Shown piece after piece: positions 46,750 through 57,455 of a stretch of 64,000 nucleotides of DNA. Source of the DNA: Hyaloscypha bicolor E (Eukaryota > Ascomycota > Leotiomycetes > Helotiales > Hyaloscyphaceae); the NCBI RefSeq assembly GCF_002865645.1, contig NW_020194519.1:2105542-2169541 (forward strand), given 5' to 3'. Both the position numbers and the translations under genes were made by a program. Every line of letters starts with the position of its first letter. Within the stretch, counting starts at the first letter, position 1. The notes below the pieces were generated by a model, which was not told where the DNA came from, did no database searches, and was given only the letters and a program-made list of their open reading frames with translations.

Positions 46750-48456
46750 ATGACTTGCAAACTATATTATACTATAGGAGCTAATAGAATTAATCTTTAA
46801 TTATAGGAATAGTATTAAACTCAAATTAAAGAGCTTTATTATATTTAAAAAAAAACTCTTTAGGATATTAGATATGCCTTATAATTAGAAGGATTTAATA
46901 CTAGTAAGACTAGCTATATTACCTAACTATAATAATAGAATACTAAACTCCCTTCGGATTAATAGCAAGTAAAGCTTAAGGAATATCTCCGTAATAAGAA
47001 GCTAGTTAAGATGGTATATTATCTCTAGTATTGAAACTATTTGCCTAAATATATATTTCGGATCTTTAATTATAAACTCGATTATTTTAGGCTTAATATA
47101 TATATCCTGAAAATAATTTGCTACTATTATAAGCTTTAGCTAAGACGAAATCGATTTAATACCGAGTATATTAATATTCTTAAAGAAGCTAAAGAATTTA
47201 TTCTTAAGGAACTAAAGAGCGGTTAATTAATCCGGTATAGCTATAGGAGGATATACTACTAGGTCCAAAAGAATACTAGTAAATTTATATCTTATAAGAA
47301 GATATAGTAGATATTTAGAATATTAGATAAAATAGAAGTAAAGGTATGAGATAAGTATAAGAACCGGAAATATAGGAGATTTACTATAAAGGGGCCAGGT
47401 TAATATTAGTCTATAGATAGGTATAATAAGTTATCCTATTACGGCTTCCAGATCTATAGTATTATTAATATATATTCTCGAATAATAATTAGTATTTTTA
47501 TTAGTATATTAAATTATATATAAATTATTATCCTAAAGTTCTATTTCCTTTATATTAGGGAATAGGGCTACTTTCCAAAAAAGTTATAAGCTAATAAAGG
47601 CTAGGAGATACTACTTATAGCAGTTATATAAATCGAGCTCCGGCGGTTAGTAAAGGATTATAATTTACTATAGAAAAAGGCCTTTACTTATAGGCCCTTA
47701 ATAAAGAATTAGTATATTAAGATATAGTAGAATATCTTAGCTAGTAGGCTTATAAAGACCTGGAGACGGTTCTTTAAATCTTTTTATAATACAAGTATCT
47801 TTAATAGAAAGTCTTACTATAACCTGATTACTATTTAATTTATTTATATAGATATCTTTTACTAATAGATTAATAACTTTATTCTCTTTTATAATATTAG
47901 TCCGATCTGCTCTTAGTAGGCAAGGGCTAATTACCTCCGGCCTAGAGTTCTAGAAGAGCTATATAATTATTACTAGAGAGTTTATTATTATAGTACTTCC
48001 CTAATAGGAGCGGCTAAGTAATTGCTTTCTGAGCTTAAAGAAAAGGTTACGGGATATAATTATATAATATATTAAATTCCCGAAATTAAAGAGCTTTATA
48101 TAACTCTCCTTAAAGATACCGGTATTATATATACTATAGATAAGCTTAAAGCGGGGCTAGATTAAGACTATATTAGGATATATTAGTTTCTTTATTATAT
48201 TCTTAAATTCTATAAAAAGAGAGTTAGAAAGCTCCTATTTAATATTGAGCCTCTTTATAGGAGAGATAAGTAGTTAGAGGTAGTTCGAGAGGCGGAATAA
48301 AGACTAGAGAATATAATTATAGTAAATCGAGGACTAGGGAATATTAAAGAGGATAATCTTAATAGTAAGGTTTCTATAGATAATAAGGGGTAATATAAGA
48401 ATAATTTAGGGGATTTAGAGAATAAGGGAATCTTAGATAACTTGTTTAATAACTAA
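46750..48456 (+). pseudogene. Clr5-like + integrase-core transposase relic
   Basis: From the ATG at 46750, one frame runs about 568 codons, interrupted only by TAA/TAG at probable Gln/Trp positions. The N-terminus (about 46795-46960; IKELYYI-KKTL-DIRYAL, then LEGFNTSKTSYIT) fits the fungal Clr5 domain pattern (W...I..LY....TL..V...M....F..S...Y...L..W). The core resembles the integrase-type DDE domain found with Clr5: SIDRYNKLSYYGFQIYSIIN at 47410-47470 (first Asp at 47416). Next is ANKG near 47590 where the second Asp is now Asn (47593), then KN-YIKI--NIL near 47707-47735 where the catalytic Glu is now Lys (47719). The family presumably cuts and joins the element ends. This copy cannot. Confidence 0.72.
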
Positions 48457-49500
48457 TATTTGGGCTATAAAAGTTTATTTATACTAAGCTCCTTAAAGGC
48501 AATATTATAGCTATATATAAAGATATAATCCCTTTAAATTAATATAAGGGATTATATGGTTATATAACTCTATAGAATTAGCTAGCTATAAAAATGCCCC
48601 AAAGCCGGAAACTTATAAAGAGTCTTAAGGGCTTTGGGGTATCCGGACTATTACTAGTACCTGGTACTTTTTGGGAAAAGAGTATAATATATTTTATAAT
48701 AGGTAACCTATTATAGACTACTTAACCTTTAAGTTAAGCGGGAAATCTAAGGACCGGGCTTGTAATTCAAGTCTTATTAAGGTTATTAAAGTCTTTACTA
48801 GCTAGTACTATAGATTTAATATAAATATTACGGGAATCCTATAGGTTCTATCCTAATCTATCCAGAAAACATATATAGTATATCCCTATATTTGTTCCGT
48901 TAATGTTTATATATGATTCCTGAGAGCCGAACTATTACCTAAGGAGGAAATAAGAAGACTAGACTAATATCTTTGAAAACTAAGGCTTTAATAAGTCTAT
49001 CTAGAAAAGCTTACTAATTTTTCTAAAGATAACTTAAGCTCTAATAGGCCAGAAAATTTTGAGTTTATTATATATTATGACTTATATAACTAGGAATAGG
49101 AACTTGAGTTTATTATATAAAATTACCCAGATATAGAGATTCCTGCTATAAACTCCTTATTTGGATTAATTAGTTAAACCTATTTTTGATACTAAGTTTT
49201 TATTAGGGTAACTTCCTGTTTCTAGAGGCTTTAGATAGAGTAGCTAATAAGTTTCTTAGCTATTAGCCAAGACTTATTAGCTAGAAAATCTATAAGTAGT
49301 AAATAAGATTATAAAGTAGAACTCCTCTAACTATAATACTAAGATATTTTACTATAATATAAAGTAATTAGATATAGAAGCCCTATTAAATATAATATAT
49401 CTCAAACTATAAGTTTGCGAGATAAATATAGAAAGTCTTAGTATTTAACTAGTATTATAGTCTAGCCCGAAGGCGCCTGCTATTCTTTATACCTAATTTA
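48457..49500 (+). pseudogene. Unrecognised plus-strand ORF relic downstream of the transposase
   Basis: In another plus frame, a protein-like stretch reads NAPKPETYKES, then GLWGIRTIT, LTFKLSGKSKDRACNSSLI (about 48720-48780) and FLRAELLPKEEIRRLD (about 48920-48965), with RIP-type stops between. No family recognised. It may be a second gene or a frameshifted extension of the transposase. Confidence 0.4.
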
Positions 49501-50370
49501 ATAGGAATAAGAAGTACCTATACTTTAACTTAAGGAATAATTAGGACTTTTATATAGACTTAGGGTAGCGGTTTACTCTATAGAAAGAGAATAGACCAGA
49601 AATACCCATATTATATTAATCTTTGGGAGGGGTTATAATAAATACTATAACTTCTAGAATACTCTCGAGAAAGCTTTCCCGAACTAAAGTAGGCTAGTTT
49701 ATAATCCCGAAAGATCTATAGGAATCTTATATACCCGAGAGTATAAGTGCTTAAGGTAAATACTATTTGAGTTCTAACCTATAATAAAAGGAAAGTAAAG
49801 TATATAAAATAAAATATATAAAGCAAAAGTAAAATAAAATATCCGGGTATTTAATAAATAGAAAGCCTAACTATAAGAGCCTAACTATGGGTTATAAGAA
49901 CTAGTACTAACTAGATATATATATGGTAATATTAAAGGGGAGGTAAGGCAAGATAAGGCAAGAGGAACTAGAAAATAAGTTAGTATATATTCCGTAAAAG
50001 TAAACGGAGAGATGTCTAAATAGCCCAAAGGCAAGAAGTATATATTAAAGAAGTCGAGATTAGAGGGAGGAAGGCTATTTCCTATAAGAATAAGTTAGTA
50101 TATATTCCAAGATAAAGAATAGAGATACTTAGTAGTGGTCCGAAGGCTTTTATAAGTATTAAAGAAAGGGAGAAGGTATTAGAGAAGGGGAGGAGAAATC
50201 TAAACAGAAGTTAGTCTCTTTTTGGAAGTTTGAAAGAGGGTACTTCTAAAGGGCCTAAAGGCATAAGAGGTATTAGAAAGAGGAGGAGGGATCTAAAATT
50301 TAGCTTTCTAAGGAGTAAGTAGGTTAAAGACTTATAATATGGGAGTTCCGGATAAAAGTGACCCGGAAGT
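49501..50370. other. Element interior without a recognised gene
   Basis: AT-rich, purine-biased DNA with a recurring TTAGTATATATTCC motif (49979-49992 and 50095-50108). No frame of note was seen. Confidence 0.4.
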
Positions 50371-50373
50371 AGT

Positions 50374-50580
50374 AGTTAGGTACTAGCTCTTGGTGTTATT
50401 AGTAGAGGGGTTAAAGAAAGAGGGAGAGGAGGAGGAGGGGGAGGAGGAGGAGGGAAAAGAGGAGGAGGGAGAGGAGGAGGAGGGGGAGGTTATAGGCAGT
50501 TAGATACTAGCTCTTGGTATTAATAGAGGTATTAATAGAGGTATTAGTAAAGGGTAGTTAGATACTAGCTCTTAGTATTA
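50374..50580 (+). repeat. Interspersed 25-base repeat and GGA-rich purine tract
   Basis: GTTAG(G/A)TACTAGCTCTTGGT(G/A)TTA occurs at about 50374, 50498 and 50556, separated by a 75-base GAGGAGGAGG purine run (50405-50490) and by short TATTAATAGAGG repeats. Confidence 0.85.
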
Positions 50581-50589
50581 ATAGCGAAG

Positions 50590-51400
50590 TCGAAAAAATA
50601 TAGAAGAAGAATAGAGGTTTTGGAATAAAGATAGAATAAAGTTATACTTTTATAAAAATAAAAAAAAGATACTAGTACGGGGTAATTATATTATTAAATT
50701 CCATATTTACTTTTGCTATTTATTGAGAATATATATCTCTCAGGGGAAAGTATTACTTAGTATTTCTAGGAAATAATAATTTAATAATAATATTATTAAA
50801 AAAACCAAACCTAATATATTTAAATATATCGAAATAAGGTAATTATTTTTATATTAAAAATTAAATTATAGTATTACTAGATATAAAGCTATTTTAGTTT
50901 ATAGACTAGGCTATATATAGAGATCCGAGGATATTAAAGCTTACTCGAATTACTTATAGAATAGCTATATAAATAGCTAGTAATATAATAAGATAGTATT
51001 ATGCCTTACCTAATTAGATTAATAATAAAGCCCTTTATTATAGCAGATATATAATATCTGTTTTTTAAGGTATTATATAGCCAGAGGGAAAAGGCATATA
51101 ACTATATAATCCCCAGGTTCTTGAAATTAACTAGAAATTAGTTAATTAGAAATAAGTAAATATTGCTTTTTATATTTCTAATTTAATTAGCTACTAGAGT
51201 AATAAGATTCTCGATATAACTAATTTAATAATACTAGGAAATCCAGATAGTCTCTTACTACTTGTATATTTTCCCCTTGCCCTTAGTAAATTATAGAGAG
51301 CTTTTACTAATATTAGGCCTAGCTACCTCAAGAGATCCAGAGCCTTTATTCTGAGTTTCCTGAACTACTAGTGCTACCGACCCCGAGCTTTTGCCCTGGA
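50590..51400. other. AT-rich interior, possible 3' end of the coiled-coil ORF
   Basis: AT-rich with RIP-like stops. The minus-strand frame of the coiled-coil protein may extend into it, but no motif confirms this. Confidence 0.35.
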
Positions 51401-53111
51401 TCTCTTATATAGCTACCTAAAAGGCTTCCTATATAGTAGATATTAAGCTTTTGCTCTTATTCTACTAAATAACTAGCTCGCCAAGCCCCCCCTTAACTGC
51501 CTTGCCTTGAGAATCTCCTAAAAGGAAAGAGAGTATCTTTATATTTAGCTTCTCAAGATTCTTTATATAGATTTCGGTAAGACTTTATTTTTTAATTTCA
51601 AATTCCTCTCTTATAGCTTTCAAAAGCCGTACTCTCTTATTAAGCCTATCTATATAGGTATTGCTTTCTTTAATTACTATATTCCTCTCCTTTTTAAAGC
51701 TTTGTTTTCGTACCTTAAATTACTTCTTTTCCCTCTCAAGATCTGCTAGCTCCTTTTTTAATATATACTAATACCTATTAATATAACCTTTTATTATAGA
51801 CTCCCTTAGTTACTTATATTATTTATTGAATATCTCGTTAAAGGGCTTTTCGGGATTACTGGCTAGAGTAGGCTTAGTAACTAAAGTAGGCTCAGTAACT
51901 AGAATAGGCTTAGTAACTAGAGTGGGCTTACTAGCTAGAGTGGGCTTACTAGCTAGAGTTTTAGTAGCTAGAGTATATAGAGACTTAGATCTCTTATGGT
52001 TCTCTTAATAGATAATATTAAGTTATCTACTAGTATTTTAATACTAATACTGCTCCTTTTTAGACATATAATTATTTCTAATTATATTACTATTAAAGTT
52101 ATTGGTATTAAGGGTTTTTAATAAGTTATTAGTATTAGGGGTTATTATTAAATTAACTATTGGCCCTTTATATAGTTAATAATCCTATAGAGGCCACTTT
52201 TTTTTAACGGAAATAAGGAAGCAGAGTTTGGGCTCTTAATGATTTATACTAGGACATATCTTCTTTATATATTTAAGGAACTATTTAAAAGTGCGATTTT
52301 CTCTAAATAGAACCGGGAAGTCCGGAACTTTGGAGCAGGTAACCCTACTAGTAAGGTAGCCTATAGTTAGGCTTTAATCCTCAAGGTCAAGTTTATAGTA
52401 TTTAGCTCTTCTAATACCTTTCCAGATATTAGATTCTTAGAGGCAATTAAGTACCTAGCTACTGAGCCTTACGAATGTCTCGTAAGAATTGAGAAAAAAT
52501 GGGAGTTTTAAAAGGGCAGTCTACTTAAACGGCTTCCCAAGGTAGCCGATATAGTAATAGATAGTTATTAATAAGCCTATTAGTAAAGGCTTATTAGTAG
52601 GGTTATGGCCATATCTACTAGTTAGCCCTTCTTTATTATGCTTTCTCTTATTATCTTTCTTTGCTTTTAACTCTTACTAACTATAAGCCTTAGTCAAAGT
52701 TCTTCCCTGGAGCCTCGATTTCTTCTTCTTCTTCCTAGCAGAGATAAGATCATCTTCCTATATACTACGAAGAGTATTCCTAGTAATAGTTCTTTAGAGA
52801 CTTTCTTTCTTCTTCCTTACCCGCTCCTCCTTTCCCTCCTTCTCCCTCTCCTCCTTATTCTTTTAGAACTTGGCCTAATAGATATACTAATTTCTAGTAC
52901 CCACCTCTTTAGTACTATTATTATCGTCATTCCTCTTATTATTCTTGGAAGGGCGAGAGGCAAGAGGCTTTGGCTTTGGCTTATAGGCCTTCTGTGGATA
53001 CTCCTCCTCTGAGGTGAATTCGGTCGGGCTTGAGGAGGGAAAGATAGTACTATAGCGGCTATAAAAAGGGCCAATACCCTTCTGCTTTTGGTACTTTTTA
53101 TAGTAGGCCAT
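51400..53111 (-). pseudogene. Coiled-coil protein relic in the 9.25-kb element
   Basis: Minus-strand gene relic starting at the ATG at 53111 (MAYYKKYQKQKGIGPFYSRY). The first 74 codons are open; they are basic and Ser/Pro/Lys-rich. Further on (about 51780-51540) a heptad-like charged stretch, LADLEREKK then RKQSFKKERNIVIKES and IREEFEIKKQSLTEIY, indicates a coiled coil. RIP-type stops occur between. Several frame changes are likely. Family unknown. A minor overlapping frame at 53074-52817 is a shadow. Confidence 0.55.
51861..51975 (+). repeat. About 21-base tandem repeat
   Basis: Five to six units of (G/A)GCTTAGTAACTAGAGT(A/G/)-type sequence. In the minus frame they would encode a repeated short peptide within the coiled-coil protein relic. 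Confidence 0.85.
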
Positions 53112-53284
53112 AATATTATAATATATAAAGTCTTAGATAAAGGCAGTTTTAAAGAGATTAGATTAAGAATAGGAGTAAAAGGAAATAAAGATAGTAATCT
53201 AGGGAATAAGAATATAGTAGGAAAACCCTTTTATATTAAAGAATTAGTAGGACTATCTATTTCTATTTTGGGTATAGATTCATA

Positions 53285-53545
53285 TTGAGTTATCCTATAG
53301 TATATCTTTACTTATTACTACCGGTTTCGGATACGCCTCTTACTAACCAGCGACTCTATATATATCCTTATTTATTACTACCGGTTTCGGATATACCTCC
53401 TGCCGGCCGGCTACTCCAAGTATATCCTTATTCGGTACTACCGGTTTCGGATACACCTCCCATAAACCAGTGACTTCGTATATCTTAACTTATTTTTGCC
53501 GGTTTCGGATATGCCTTCTACTAACTAGCTATTCCAAGTATATCC
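53285..53545 (+). repeat. Subterminal 60-base tandem array
   Basis: Four units with period 60, 60 and 58. Each contains ACTACCGGTTTCGGATA or TTGCCGGTTTCGGATA (CCGGTTTCGG at 53321, 53381, 53441 and 53499). It lies between the start of the coiled-coil gene and the right terminal repeat. It is less RIP-mutated than the element interior. Subterminal repeats often bind transposase; that is only an inference here. Confidence 0.92.
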
Positions 53546-53806
53546 TCTATAACAAATTCTCTAATCCGATATAATTCCGTCTTTCTATATATACCTTATA
53601 TATACAAAGCTAGTTATATATTAGTAAGAGCAGAGAGAAGGGGCAAAGAGATATATAAGTAGTAGTACGGGGCTAGTATAACCTTATAAGAATAATTCAG
53701 AAGTATTATAGTTAATTATATTATAAATTATCTATACTTAGAAATATGATTTAATTACATATATAAGTCTTATAATAGATAGTAATAAAGGGACTTAAGT
53801 TAGGTA
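53546..53806. other. Right subterminal region of the 9.25-kb element
   Basis: AT-rich, no ORF, no further repeat seen. Confidence 0.4.
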
Positions 53807-53934
53807 TGGTTATATATGCAAAATGCGGTATTTTGGTTGCGGGCGATTTTTGGTAGGATACATACGTGCCACAAATCAGACATTGAAAACCGGATTCGAA
53901 AATCGCTTGATCACTTGATCCTTACGGCTTTCCG
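53807..53934 (-). repeat. Right terminal inverted repeat (128 bases)
   Basis: Reverse complement of 44686-44813, ending ...GGCTTTCCG next to TA at 53935-53936. Confidence 0.93.
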
Positions 53935-53936
53935 TA
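53935..53936. repeat. TA target duplication, right (9.25-kb element)
   Basis: TA matching 44684-44685. Confidence 0.75.
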
Positions 53937-54240
53937 GCTGGATTGCAACTGGCCCAAAAAATATGCCCAACAAATGTTGCGGTGAAGGCTGATCTGACTG
54001 ACATTCCATCTCGAATAATCCACGCACACGTGGCGAGTTGCTGCTTTCAGTCGCGCCCATCTTACAATTGAACGCTTTCGTCATAATCAACTTTTATACA
54101 TACTATCTCTCCCGACAAGAAGAGACGAACCCTCAGATTTCCAGTTCACATTGTTCGCCAACATCCAGGCCTTAGCACAATTCCACAGCAGGCTTATGGT
54201 TTGTCTGGGAGGATGGAGCATATAGAGATTGAAATATTGA
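53937..54240. other. Upstream region of the HET relic
   Basis: About 300 bases of ordinary composition, the right half of the intergenic space split by the 9.25-kb element. No motif recognised. Confidence 0.45.
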
Positions 54241-54525
54241 AGACTCAGGGAGCATGTTCATTCGGTTGGAGACACTTTCAGGCCTCATGTTCTGCAGATT
54301 CAACAATTTGCAGCCCCGAGAGAGAGAGAGACATTTCTGATGTGGGCACAGAATCTTCGATTCTTGACTGTCATTGAGCAGCCTAACCTTGGGAAGATGG
54401 AATCCACCGAGAAGCCAATGAAAGATTATCGTTCAATTATTGTTCTGCTTGTCTTCATTCGACTCACCGAGCTCGAATTGGCCAGACGTGAGAAGTCCCC
54501 TGCTGTCCGAGTTATTCGACCGTAA
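54241..54525 (+). pseudogene. Relic of the 5' end of a HET-family gene
   Basis: Matches the first ~70 codons of the intact HET gene at 59569: a Q-FAAPRERE-like stretch, then WAQNLRFLT and EQPN (54343-54390), against EFATPRERSLQ, WAQNLRFLT and EQAN there, with frameshifts between. The HET domain itself is not found afterwards, and the frame closes at 54525. It lies head-to-head with membrane-protein gene 1 across the 9.25-kb transposon, mirroring the intact pair to the right. Confidence 0.72.
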
Positions 54526-55742
54526 TATCTTCCTCTTTCCTCTTCCCAGAAACCCAGAGAGCTTGGGTTAATCGTTTCGTGCATAATTAGATGATAAGAT
54601 GATATTCTAACACTCGTGTAACGCCCCGATTGAGTCTAAGGAGCACAAAAAATCATGATAGTATGGGGCTTCCTCATCGCTGTAATGTCTCCTTCCAAAA
54701 TACAGATCTGTATGCCCCGAGCTACCATCAACTACGGAAGGTGGATCATCGCGGATAAATGGGCAGAGTTCCCCCCTCTAAATTGCAGATGCTCTGAAGA
54801 AGATCGCTGGTATAGCCAGCGTAGATGTCTCTGACAGTAGTCTGCTTCACCACTATTGCTAGTCCATGAATCACATAGCCTCTTATCACAAGCTTTCTCA
54901 AAAAAACCTCGCCGAATTTTCCCTTAACTTCGTCTAGACGCTTCAAAAAAGCATCAAGAACTGTCCCCTTCTACAAGAACTTTCCTATAGGGCGATATAA
55001 CAGTGGCGCTTCAATTACTGCTTAACTCTAGTTGGATGCCCTGGGTTTGGTAGTCAGTAGCCTTCTCCACTTCACTTTTCGTGTCTCTCCTCCCGGTAAA
55101 AACTGTCCTCAACGATCCAGAGAAGAGAATTGGCTATGTCACCTTACATGAACCAGCAAGGTACTTATATTCTTCTCCAGTCTGGGAAAGCGGCAATCTT
55201 CTAAAGAATCGACTCGCGACTCTCAATAATGCAACCGGCCTGTCGCCTTCGTTATTCTTCCCCGAGCTACAGTTCCGAAAAAGCTGCACAATACTGCGCC
55301 AGTGTCGGCAGATTAGTTAACACGAAGTTTTCGCATTGTTTGCTTTAATCTCTGTGTGCAATCTCACCAACAACAAAATATAGATCGGAAAGCGTAGCGA
55401 TTCAATGTCCAGATAGTGAGGGATCTAATGATTATATGGAGCCTTTAAGAGATATATATTTGTAACGAGGCATCAAACTCGCCTTTTTGAGACGCCACGA
55501 CAGCAGTTGGTAGATTTCATAATTAGTGGAGAAGCAAGTTTGAAACTTTAACTGCCGTTTGATATATCAGCTAGTCATTTTGGGGGGGAATTCAGAAGGG
55601 AGATGTTTAATTTTGTATAACTTTGCCCTAATGAAAGCATCCTTGACAGCCTCCATCGAATCTCTCCGATGCAACTTAAATAACCCCCATCAATATTCGA
55701 TTTATATGCTTAAAAATTTAACAAAATAATGACTGTGTTGGT
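54526..55742. other. Intergenic region, possibly with gene debris
   Basis: Ordinary composition. Two short ORFs (54946-54746 minus, 66 codons; 55081-55320 plus, 79 codons) match nothing I recognise. They could be remains of the HET relic gene or chance. Confidence 0.45.
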
Positions 55743-56996
55743 TTACTTCCGACCATCAACTTGTTTTTCGTCAACGCGATGCTGTTTCACTTCCTTGAAC
55801 ACAGTTTTATCTTCCTGAGTTTTCCCCGGTATTTCCTCTACCTCCTCTACCTCAACATTCTTGGTTTTCCCTTCCCTAACACTCTCCTCTTCCATGCATA
55901 TACCATACTGCTCTTTCGGGTCGATAATAAGGTTGGAGGTGACTGCATCCCGCCACCTCAGCCAAACCTCGGTTTGTGGCAAAAGGTCCGCTTTCTCTAC
56001 CCAACTGCCATTGCCAAATTTCCTTAGCAAATATGCATATACATGAGTCCTTGTTGGCATTGCCATCTCCTCGACCAGTTCAAGCTGTTCAAAGCAGGCT
56101 TTCGCGTTCAGATTCTGTCCCAGTATAACATTTACTTGGCCCATCGTATTCAACACAATGAAAGCCAACTGATCAATGGTGGTCCCATTCGGAATAACGA
56201 TTAAGAAGTAGAGCAACAGCGCCAAACTCCCAATCCTCATGCCTACACAAAGGCGTTCAACTAATTCTCCTTCTTTCTGTTCAAGCCCTTGCCCTGTCCA
56301 CTTTACCACATCTTTCCTACTCCCTTGTAGGATAAAGCAAGAATTTCGTCTTCCAAGAACGTATATTGCATCTGAATGACCTGCTTGGAAGGCTTTCCAT
56401 ATTGCTGGCTGCAGGCAGTACCTCTCCCCTACTCTCAAAATGATACTCCACGCTGTAAGAAGAACGCAAGCCGACAAGCCAATCCAGGTCGTCTCTCCAA
56501 GGACCAGAGAAAATATCAAGATCGCAGCGAACACCACCCAGCTTGCTACTGCCGCGATGCTCAGCATATTAACATTGCTTCGACTTCCGTCGGTCGAGCG
56601 GATCTGGTAGACCTTACAAGAGCCATCTCGCAAGAATTTGTTGCGACTAATACTCTGCACAAGCCTCATATTTCTTAGTGGTGCCGTGGTACATCCTCGA
56701 GGTGAGAAATATGAAAAGCCCGTTGCTTCTAAAAGAGCATAGTTTGTACGGATATAGGATTGCAATCCAGCTACGGGAGCTGCCGTTAGGCATTCACATA
56801 AAGAGCGTTGCATAAGACGATAATTGAACTCCTCAGCCTCGCCTATGAGGACCATAAAAGAGGATACATCAAAGCTCCACGCATACGATTGATTCTTCAT
56901 TCCAGCAGAGCACCTTGTCAGGCAATGTCGTGGTTCCGAGGGCGAGAGATGAAGGATTTGTTGCACAGCATCTTGGTGGGACTGCCTTATAGCCAT
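55743..56996 (-). CDS. Hypothetical multi-pass membrane protein, paralogue 2
   Basis: Intact 417-codon frame from the ATG at 56996. Hydrophobic segments lie at about residues 146-167, 170-188, 254-268 and 276-293, with GRRNSCFILQGSRKDVVKW (214-233) between the two pairs. RTHVYAYLLRKFGNGSWVEK follows (316-335), and a charged Lys/Glu-rich tail (360-417) is longer than in paralogue 1. Homology to 43169-44323 covers almost the whole length. No known domain recognised. Inferred integral membrane protein, location unknown. The 5' end faces the intact HET gene, with a 2-kb Pogo element between them. Confidence 0.8.
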   Translation of the reverse strand: MAIRQSHQDAVQQILHLSPSEPRHCLTRCSAGMKNQSYAWSFDVSSFMVLIGEAEEFNYRLMQRSLCECLTAAPVAGLQSYIRTNYALLEATGFSYFSPRGCTTAPLRNMRLVQSISRNKFLRDGSCKVYQIRSTDGSRSNVNMLSIAAVASWVVFAAILIFSLVLGETTWIGLSACVLLTAWSIILRVGERYCLQPAIWKAFQAGHSDAIYVLGRRNSCFILQGSRKDVVKWTGQGLEQKEGELVERLCVGMRIGSLALLLYFLIVIPNGTTIDQLAFIVLNTMGQVNVILGQNLNAKACFEQLELVEEMAMPTRTHVYAYLLRKFGNGSWVEKADLLPQTEVWLRWRDAVTSNLIIDPKEQYGICMEEESVREGKTKNVEVEEVEEIPGKTQEDKTVFKEVKQHRVDEKQVDGRK

Positions 56997-57324
56997 GAAG
57001 ATTTTGGGCCACTACAAGGCAGACTTAAAGGCTGGAAATGGAAAAGAGTTACACAAACAAGAAAAATATGGGGATGTCTGGAGTTTGAGTGCGGCTTCCG
57101 AGAATTTCGCTCGGCGTAAAGATTACTCGGTGTGCATGGGCTGAGCCTGACCTGGCTATTAGGCATATCTCACCTTGCAGGTTGCTAAGCTTAAAATGGA
57201 ATGATAAGCAACTACGTGGCAAACTAGATGAACGGGCAACAAAAACCATGCAGATGAGACGAGGGGAACAGGGAGAGAAGCGGCGTTACCTGGATATGAA
57301 CAAGGAGATTAATAGAGCTAGCGA
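56997..57324. other. Upstream region of membrane-protein gene 2
   Basis: Ordinary composition; presumed promoter. Small ORFs here overlap each other and have no support. Confidence 0.45.
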
Positions 57325-57326
57325 TA
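57325..57326. repeat. TA target duplication, left (Pogo element 2)
   Basis: TA before the left inverted repeat; matched at 59354-59355. Confidence 0.8.
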
Positions 57327-57420
57327 ATCGTTCGGCGGTTCCCACCTACAATTCGCCTAGCACGCCTTGTAGGTGAGGGATAGCGATACGCACAGAACAG
57401 CGATACGCAAATTTTTTACC
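57327..57420 (+). repeat. Left terminal inverted repeat of Pogo element 2
   Basis: 94 bases. It contains GATAGCGATACGCACAGAACAGCGATACGC with an internal direct repeat GCGATACGC, a candidate transposase contact. Confidence 0.93.
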
Positions 57421-57455
57421 CCACTTCCACACATCACTCCACCAAAATCACCAAA

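Larger units (their letters stand above)
44686..53934. mobile_element. 9.25-kb TIR DNA transposon with Clr5/integrase-type transposase
   Basis: Bounded by 128-base terminal inverted repeats (44686-44813 and 53807-53934) that start CGGAAAGCC, with TA on each side. The inside is AT-rich with RIP-type stops, while the DNA on both sides is normal gene-like sequence. At least four coding relics were traced: a minus-strand frame (about 46680-44950), a transposase (plus, 46750-48456), an unrecognised plus-strand frame (about 48570-49190) and a coiled-coil protein (minus, 53111 to about 51400). Such a gene number is unusual for a fungal cut-and-paste element. I do not recognise the family. The TA duplication alone is compatible with Tc1/mariner-like targeting, but the transposase is not of that type. 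Confidence 0.85.

Noticed and set aside
53285..53473. 62-codon ORF with a repeated LLPVSDTPP peptide
   Set aside because: The 60-base tandem array is a multiple of three and so stays open; no start context or conservation supports a protein.
44686..53934. Starship-type giant element
   Set aside because: No DUF3435-like tyrosine recombinase was seen, and the element has long inverted repeats, TA duplications and a DDE-type core.
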